Notes under the pieces: model-generated
The model's database searches: none
What the model saw: the letters and a program-made list of their open reading frames with translations, nothing else
Told to the model about the DNA's origin: nothing
Source of the DNA: Yinghuangia sp051388915
GTDB taxonomy: Bacteria > Actinomycetota > Actinomycetes > Streptomycetales > Streptomycetaceae
Assembly (NCBI RefSeq): GCF_051388915.1
Contig: NZ_JBPKBH010000032.1
Coordinates: 1-64,000, forward strand
Direction of reading: 5' to 3'
Length of the DNA stretch: 64,000 bases
Translations under genes and position numbers: made by a program
Part shown: in pieces, positions 58,993 through 64,000 of the stretch
Numbering within the stretch: position 1 is the first letter of the stretch
How the letters are laid out: each line of letters opens with the position of its first letter

Positions 58993-60591
58993 TCACGGGA
59001 GCAGCGCGCTGGCCTTCGCGGTGACGGTCACGGGCCCGGGGTGGGTGACGGTGACCTTCGTCCATCCGTCCGCGGCCTCGGCGATCCGGGTGCCGGGGCG
59101 GTTGGTGGTGAACCACGCGGTGTAGTGGATGCGGACGGTGTACGCGCCGGGCCGGTCCGCGGTGAACGTGAAGCTCGTCGGGGCGAGTTCGGTGAGCCGG
59201 CCGGGGCCCTCCAGGAGCGGTACGGCGTCGGCGACCTCCCAGATGCGCCAGTGTTTGTCGGACCAGACCGGGCGCAGCCAGCCGGTTCCGGCGCGCAGGA
59301 TCTCGGCTTCGCGGTAGGCGGAGGGGTCGAGCGGGACGTCGGGGAGTGCGACGTATCGCACACCGGTTTCGCGCAGCCAGGCGCGGTATTGCTCGGGTGT
59401 CATGTCGGGGTCGTACAGCGCCTCGTTGCGGCCGCGGTCGAGTTGGCGTTCCCAGCCGCGCGCGAGGGGCTGGTGTTCGGCGACGTAGACGCTTTCCCAG
59501 TGGCCGCGGGTGAAGGGGATCTCGACGCGTCCGACGGGCTGGTTGTGGGTGGCGAGGAAGTCGAGCATGCCGGTGTAGTAGGCGTCGTTGTCGGCGGCGC
59601 TGTCCTTGAAGTCGTGGGCGACCGCGATGCTCGCGGAGGAGAGCTGCCAGGCGAGCAGCGGAACGGCGAGCAGCGCGACGAGGCGGCGTCGGCCCAGGGA
59701 CAGCAGGACGACCGCGGCGAGGGGGCCGGCCATGACCTCGCCGAGGCGTGCGACGTTGCCGCCGACGGCGCTGGGGATGAGGTAGAGGACCGTTCCGGAG
59801 ACGGCGTAGAGCCACAGGAAGCGGCGTGCGGTGCGATGGTTCGCGGGGACCAGGACGAGGCCGACGGCGGCGAAGCCGAGTATGGCGCCGAGCCGCCAGA
59901 GCGGGAATCCGAAGTCGCCGGTGCTGGGGAAGATGAGGGCGGGCACGAGTCCGGCCGCGGCGGGGGCGAAGCTCAGGCGGTTGGCCCAGACGCGTTCGGC
60001 GGGGACCCAGGCGAGTGCGGCCATGAGCAGGAAGGCGCCGGCGAGCGGGCTGGCGAGGCCGCTCAGGAGGGCGGCGGAGGCGGTGAGCAGGGGGCGGTGG
60101 TTGCGCGCGGCGAGGAAGGCCAGCAGCGCGGCGGCGACGCCGAGGGCGAAGGGGGTGCGTCCGATGAGGTATTCGACGCTGATGATGGCGGCGAACCAGA
60201 TGGAGGCGATGCGCCGCGGCAGGCCGGGCTTGCCGACGCGGAGGAGGCCCCAGGCCCAGGCGGCGAGGACGCAGGAGAACGCGGTGAGGGTGCGTGTGCC
60301 GACGGCTCCGGCGAGGGCGGGGGTGATGACGCTGTAGCCGGGGAGGAGGTGGCCGCCGTACCACTGGTTGTTCCACAGGACGGCGCCGTGTTCGCGGGCG
60401 AGCCAGGCGCGGAACATCTGGGCGGGCCAGTCGGGGCCCGAGAGGCCGGTGGCGGTGAGCAGTCCGACGAGGGCGAGGGTGATGAGGTACGGGCGGTCGC
60501 CGAGGAAGATGGCGGTGGCCCGCAGGCTCGCGTGGCCGACGGTGCGCGAGGGGGCTCCGGGTGCCGGTGGGGCCGCCGAGGTGCTGCTCAT
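58993..60591 (-). CDS. Multi-pass membrane protein, GT-C glycosyltransferase-like (paralogue 1)
   Basis: A 532-residue protein with about ten membrane helices in the first 350 residues and an extracellular C-terminal domain. The loop after helix 1 reads WPAQMFRAWLAREHGAVLWNNQWYGGHLLPGYSV, a polar outer loop suggesting a GT-C-like active site; the C-terminal part has IPFTRGHWESVYVAEHQPLARGWERQLDRGRN and WEV, then a beta-sandwich-like end. Length and motif order are the same as for the protein at 62145-63743. No classical DxD was identified, so glycosyltransfer is an inference. Function is unknown. Confidence 0.75.
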   Translation of the reverse strand: MSSTSAAPPAPGAPSRTVGHASLRATAIFLGDRPYLITLALVGLLTATGLSGPDWPAQMFRAWLAREHGAVLWNNQWYGGHLLPGYSVITPALAGAVGTRTLTAFSCVLAAWAWGLLRVGKPGLPRRIASIWFAAIISVEYLIGRTPFALGVAAALLAFLAARNHRPLLTASAALLSGLASPLAGAFLLMAALAWVPAERVWANRLSFAPAAAGLVPALIFPSTGDFGFPLWRLGAILGFAAVGLVLVPANHRTARRFLWLYAVSGTVLYLIPSAVGGNVARLGEVMAGPLAAVVLLSLGRRRLVALLAVPLLAWQLSSASIAVAHDFKDSAADNDAYYTGMLDFLATHNQPVGRVEIPFTRGHWESVYVAEHQPLARGWERQLDRGRNEALYDPDMTPEQYRAWLRETGVRYVALPDVPLDPSAYREAEILRAGTGWLRPVWSDKHWRIWEVADAVPLLEGPGRLTELAPTSFTFTADRPGAYTVRIHYTAWFTTNRPGTRIAEAADGWTKVTVTHPGPVTVTAKASALLP

Positions 60592-60685
60592 GCGAGGCGA
60601 GTCTTCCAGAAACGGGGAGCTGCCATGCGGCGCGGGGCGTGCGCGGGCGCGCCGCGTCTCGGCGTGTGCTGGTGCTGACGCGTCG

Positions 60686-61249
60686 TCAGGGGGTGTGGTG
60701 GCTGGGTGCCATGCCGCCGTCGACCGTGGTGCCGTCGTCGGCATCGGGGACGGGTTCGGGCGGGTTGGGGAGCCCGGCTCGGGTGCGCAGGTCGCGTGGG
60801 TCGCGCGGGCCTTCGATGCGGCGGATCACGGACAGCGCGGCGGCGTTGAAGGCCTCGACGAGGGCCTGTCCGCCGTCTGCGGTCCATTCGGCGCGCTGTA
60901 CGGCGTGCATGTTGTGGTCGAGCTCGCACCAGCAGGCGACTTCGACGGTGGCGGTGACGCTGACGCGTGGTCCTTCCTGGTGCCAGACGTCAAGGCCCAG
61001 TTCGAGCCAGTCGCCGTCCGACTCGTACAGCAGCAGTGCGGTGCCGAGGACGTGCGGATGCGCCTCGGGCTCGGGCTGCGGCTCGGCGGGGTCGGGCTCG
61101 TTCCAGAACCAGCGTGCCGGGTCGTCGAGTGACCGGCGCAGGTCGAGGGCTCTCGCGGCGGCGGTGAGGCGTTCGCGGCCGGAGTCGTCGAGCTGCGGGA
61201 ACAGCCGCTCGAACGGGATGTCCGAGGCAGGGCGTTCGGTGGGGGGCAC
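60686..61249 (-). CDS. Conserved hypothetical protein
   Basis: A 187-residue soluble, acidic protein with Trp-rich core (ARWFWNEPDPAEPQPEPEAHPHVLGTALLLYESDGDWLELGLDVWHQEGP). It lacks a signal peptide and known catalytic motifs. Codon use is typical for the genome. It starts at GTG 61249, 12 nt from the first base of a CAGAAT hexamer on the same strand, so it may be leaderless. It sits between the two GT-C-like paralogues. Confidence 0.72.
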   Translation of the reverse strand: MPPTERPASDIPFERLFPQLDDSGRERLTAAARALDLRRSLDDPARWFWNEPDPAEPQPEPEAHPHVLGTALLLYESDGDWLELGLDVWHQEGPRVSVTATVEVACWCELDHNMHAVQRAEWTADGGQALVEAFNAAALSVIRRIEGPRDPRDLRTRAGLPNPPEPVPDADDGTTVDGGMAPSHHTP

Positions 61250-61255
61250 GCGGGC

Positions 61256-61261
61256 ATTCTG
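61256..61261 (-). promoter_or_regulatory. -10 hexamer of a probable leaderless transcript (hypothetical gene)
   Basis: On the minus strand CAGAAT begins 12 nt before the GTG at 61249, the same spacing as at five other genes in this window. Confidence 0.45.
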
Positions 61262-61451
61262 CCGTGGGTTGGGGTCGTCGCGTCAATGTCGGATGGGTGA
61301 TCGGCCGGTGCTTTGTGGTGTTCCGGGTGGGGGTGTCGTGCCGCGGGTGCGGGTGTGGCCTGCGGCAACGCCCTGGTCGGCGGGTGACGGGCGGTGATTG
61401 CGACAATGAGGATCGATCTTGTCGCGGGGGCGGGGAGTTGAGGAGGCTCAG

Positions 61452-62048
61452 GTGCGGATTGCCGTGTTCGCGGGTTCGGCGTCGGGTGAGGGTGCGCGTT
61501 TCCGGGAGGCCGCGGCGGAGCTCGGCCGTTCGCTGGCCCGGGCGGGCGTGGGCGTCGTGTTCGGCGGCGGCCATGTCGGACTGATGGGTGCGGTGGCTGA
61601 CGCCGCGCTGGCCGAGGGCGGCGAGGTGATCGGGGTGATCCCGCGGTCGCTGGTGGAGCGTGAGGTGGCGCATCTGGGGCTGACGCGGCTTGAGGTCACC
61701 GAGACGATGCACGAGCGCAAGGCGGCGATGGCCGAGTTGTCGGACGCGTTCGTGGCGCTGCCCGGCGGTGCGGGCACGCTGGAGGAGCTTTTCGAGGTGT
61801 GGACGTGGCAGCACCTGGCGATCCACGCGAAGCCGGTGGCGCTGCTGGACGTGGACGGGTTCTGGGGCCCGCTGACGGCCGCGTTGGACGCGATGGTGGA
61901 GAGCGGCTTCATCAAGCCGCGCTACCGACGGACGCTGCTCGTCGCGCACGACGCCGAGGGGTTGCTGGCGGCGTGTGAGGCGTGGTCGCCGCCCGCGCCG
62001 AAGTGGGAGGGCGGCATGGATCCGCAGGCGGTTCCGGTCAAGCCCTGA
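61452..62048 (+). CDS. LOG-family nucleotide 5'-monophosphate phosphoribohydrolase
   Basis: A 198-residue Rossmann protein often misnamed lysine decarboxylase. It starts at GTG 61452 with GGAGG 6 nt upstream. IAVFAGSASGEG, GVVFGGGHVGLMGAVADAAL, the PGGAGTLEE motif that binds phosphoribosyl groups and the segment MHERKAAMAELSDAFVALPGG are diagnostic. Family members release the base from cytokinin-type or AMP-like monophosphates. MiaA and MiaB in the same window make isopentenylated adenines, a possible metabolic link, but none is proven. Confidence 0.92.
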   Translation: MRIAVFAGSASGEGARFREAAAELGRSLARAGVGVVFGGGHVGLMGAVADAALAEGGEVIGVIPRSLVEREVAHLGLTRLEVTETMHERKAAMAELSDAFVALPGGAGTLEELFEVWTWQHLAIHAKPVALLDVDGFWGPLTAALDAMVESGFIKPRYRRTLLVAHDAEGLLAACEAWSPPAPKWEGGMDPQAVPVKP

Positions 62049-62089
62049 CGCGGTACGCGCGGGGGCGGGCCGTACCGGAGGCGCCGCCC

Positions 62090-62137
62090 GGCCGTGCGTA
62101 TGCGGTGCCGAGCGGCCGTGCGTATGCGGTGCCGAGC
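62090..62137. repeat. 24-bp tandem duplication
   Basis: CGGCCGTGCGTATGCGGTGCCGAG occurs twice in a row between the LOG gene and the end of the second GT-C-like gene. Ends are approximate by a base or two. Confidence 0.75.
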
Positions 62138-62144
62138 GGCCCGG

Positions 62145-63743
62145 TCATGGCAGCAGTTTGGACTCGTCGGCCTTGATGGTGACGGGCCCGGGTGTGGAGA
62201 CGTGGATCGTCGTCCACTCGTCGTTCTTGTCCGCCTTTATGGTGACGCCCTTGCGGTCGGCGACGAACAGGTCCGTGGGGTGGATGCGCACGGTGAAGGT
62301 GCCGGGGGCGTCGGCCCGGAAGCTGAACTCCGACGGGGTGAGGCTGGTGAGCACGCCGGGGCCCTCCAGCAGGGGTTTGGGGTTCTCGACCTCCCACACC
62401 TGCCAGTTCTTGTCGGACCAGACGGGCTTGAGCCAGGGCACGCCGGATTTGATGAGGTCGACTTCGGGCTTCGCGGACTTGTCGATGGGGACGTCCGGCA
62501 GTGCGACGAAGCGCACGCCGGTCTCCTCGATCCACTCGCGGTACTCGGGGGCGGTCAGGATCTCCTGGTAGAGCACGGCGTTGCGGCCGCGGTCGAGCTG
62601 GCGTTCCCAGCCGCGGGCGAGAGGCATCTTGTCGGCGACGTAGACGCTCTCCCAGTGGCCCCGGGTGAACGGGATCTCGATGCGGCCGAGCGGCTGGTTG
62701 GCGGTCTCCAGGTAGGTGAGCAGACCTTCGTAGTACTCGGCCTTCTCGCCGCGGCTGTCCCCGCGGTCGTTGGTGATGGCGATGGCCGCGGACTGGAAGC
62801 CCCAGACGAGCAGGGGGATGGCGAGCAGCATGACCAGGCGCCGCCGTCCGAGCGAGAGCAACACGACCGCCATCATCGGTCCGGCGACCATCTCGCCGAG
62901 GCGGGCGAGGTTGCCGCCGAGGGTGGTCGGGAGGAAGAAGAAGACGATCGCGGAGGCGGCGTAGAGCACCAGGAAGCGCCGGGCGCTGCGCTGTGAGGCG
63001 GGGATGAGCCAGAGGCCGACGACGGCCAGCGCGATGATCGGCCAGAACCGCCACCACGGGAACGGGAACATGCCTTCGCTGGGGAACGCGAGTGAGACGA
63101 GCAGGCCGACGCCCGCGGGGCCGAGGCTGAAGCGGGTGGGCCAGACGTTCTGCCGGGGGACCCAGGCGAGGCCGATCAGCAGGAGGAACGCGCCGGAGAG
63201 CGGGCTGGCGAGGCCGCACAGCAGGGCTGCCGCGCCGGCCCAGTAGAGGCGCTGGTTGCGGGCCGCGAGGATGGCGAGGAGTCCGGCGGCGACGCCGAGG
63301 GCGAAGGGCGTGCGGCCGATGAGGTAGTCGACGGACGCCATGACGGCGAACCAGCAGCTTCCGACGCGCCGGGCGAGTTCGTTGCGGCCGACATCCAGGC
63401 GCGACCAGGCCCACGCGGACACGATGCAGGACAGCGCGGTGAGGGTGTGGGTGCCGATGCCCTGGGACAGGAGCGGGGTGACGACGCTGTAGCCGGGGAG
63501 CAGGTGGCCGCCGTACCACTGGTTGTTCCACAGGAGCGCGTTGTGCTCCTCGACGAGCTTGGCGCGGAAGATCGCGGCGGGCCAGTCGGGTCCGGACAGG
63601 TCGAGCACCATGATGAGGCCGATGAGCGCCGCGGTGATCACGTAGGGCCGGTCGGCTATCGCGATCGCGGCGGCGCGCAGTCGGCCGCGGGGCGCCGGGC
63701 CGGGCAGGCCTGCCGCGGGCGTCGCGGGTGCTTCGGTCGTCAC
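62145..63743 (-). CDS. Multi-pass membrane protein, GT-C glycosyltransferase-like (paralogue 2)
   Basis: A 532-residue membrane protein, equal in length to the one at 58993-60591 and collinear with it: SGPDWPAAIFRAKLVEEHNALLWNNQWYGGHLLPGYSVVTP, YLIGRTPFALGVAAGLLAILAARN, GGNLARLGEMVAGPMMAVVLLSLGRRRLV, IPFTRGHWESVYVADKMPLARGWERQLDRGRN and the same LLP end. This copy has more Lys in its outer domain. The two presumably arose by gene duplication and act in envelope glycan or lipid modification. The 257 nt upstream (63744-64000) show no further gene, apart from a promoter-like AT-richer patch. Confidence 0.77.
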   Translation of the reverse strand: MTTEAPATPAAGLPGPAPRGRLRAAAIAIADRPYVITAALIGLIMVLDLSGPDWPAAIFRAKLVEEHNALLWNNQWYGGHLLPGYSVVTPLLSQGIGTHTLTALSCIVSAWAWSRLDVGRNELARRVGSCWFAVMASVDYLIGRTPFALGVAAGLLAILAARNQRLYWAGAAALLCGLASPLSGAFLLLIGLAWVPRQNVWPTRFSLGPAGVGLLVSLAFPSEGMFPFPWWRFWPIIALAVVGLWLIPASQRSARRFLVLYAASAIVFFFLPTTLGGNLARLGEMVAGPMMAVVLLSLGRRRLVMLLAIPLLVWGFQSAAIAITNDRGDSRGEKAEYYEGLLTYLETANQPLGRIEIPFTRGHWESVYVADKMPLARGWERQLDRGRNAVLYQEILTAPEYREWIEETGVRFVALPDVPIDKSAKPEVDLIKSGVPWLKPVWSDKNWQVWEVENPKPLLEGPGVLTSLTPSEFSFRADAPGTFTVRIHPTDLFVADRKGVTIKADKNDEWTTIHVSTPGPVTIKADESKLLP

Positions 63744-64000
63744 GTGGGTGAAGTCTTCCAGACGGCGGCGTCCGCCACCTGGGGCGGGCGCGTCGGGCTG
63801 CGGTGTTTGTCGTCTTCTCGGCTTTCCCCGGTGTTGTCGGGAGGGATTTCGTGTGTTCAGTATCCGCTGAGGGCCGTGTCGGCAAGAACCCCTGCGCGCC
63901 GCCGGGCACGGGGCACGGCGGCGCGAAAGGGATGCGGGGGGTCGGGGGCGTTGTTCGGCCGGGGCCGGGGAGGCCGCGGATTGCGCGGGATTCGGCGGTT

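Noticed and set aside
1..64000. tRNA or rRNA genes, transposases, integrases or attachment sites
   Set aside because: None was recognised by eye; tRNA detection without a tool is limited, so absence is not proven.

Overview
The window is chromosomal DNA of a high-GC actinomycete, most likely a Streptomyces-type organism (Streptomycetaceae). Evidence: very high GC with G/C third codon positions, many GTG starts, LAH-type lipoprotein and LPXTG surface signals, actinobacterial iron-box, LexA and NrdR operators, and a housekeeping backbone of miaB, miaA, dapF, hflX, dinG-like, lexA, nrdR, nrdJ. Placement is by protein and motif recognition only; no search was run.

Layout. 1-8.8 kb: a truncated secreted zinc peptidase with a ricin-type lectin domain; an iron-box-preceded LPXTG protein with a neocarzinostatin-like domain; a DUF732-like lipoprotein; then a small oxidative/catabolic set (SDR, alpha/beta hydrolase, TetR regulator, luciferase-like monooxygenase, FAD hydroxylase). 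9.3-20.3 kb: a glutamate block with gluABCD, an extra GluB-like binding protein, a divergent two-component system, a Ser/Thr kinase carrying its own C-terminal GluB-like sensor, and a TAXI binding protein. 20.4-33 kb: miaB, a histidine phosphatase, a LigB-like protein, an MT0933-type antitoxin-like gene, miaA, gamma-glutamyltranspeptidase, dapF, an SCO6745-type protein, a DUF4097 lipoprotein and hflX. 33.3-43.6 kb: a six-gene, iron-box-controlled NIS siderophore operon in the same order as the rhizobial rhbABCDEF operon, predicting a schizokinen-like citrate dihydroxamate. 43.7-50.1 kb: a nitrilase-fold protein lacking its catalytic Cys and Lys, an SGNH lipoprotein, a DinG-like helicase and a beta-propeller membrane protein. 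50.2-57 kb: lexA, nrdR and nrdJ, followed by a free-standing LAGLIDADG protein that looks like an intein that has lost its splicing residues. 57-64 kb: a luciferase-like oxidoreductase, def, and two equal-length GT-C-like membrane paralogues flanking a hypothetical gene and a LOG-family gene.

The most unusual signal is the pairing of (a) the splicing-dead intein-like endonuclease next to nrdJ with (b) a short AT-rich, rare-codon tract inside nrdJ that spans the NPC/SE active-site motif, a known intein insertion point in this enzyme family. Other notable items are the kinase/glutamate-binding fusion beside gluABCD, the rhb-type siderophore operon, a 56-bp duplication of the siderophore operon leader about 3.9 kb upstream, and a set of six genes whose start codons lie 12-13 nt after the first base of a -10-like hexamer (probable leaderless mRNAs). 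Three assembly scars are visible: an N gap at 12231-12374, a poly-G/N join with a 116-bp duplicated flank near 50.1 kb, and an N gap that splits the nrdJ terminator hairpin.
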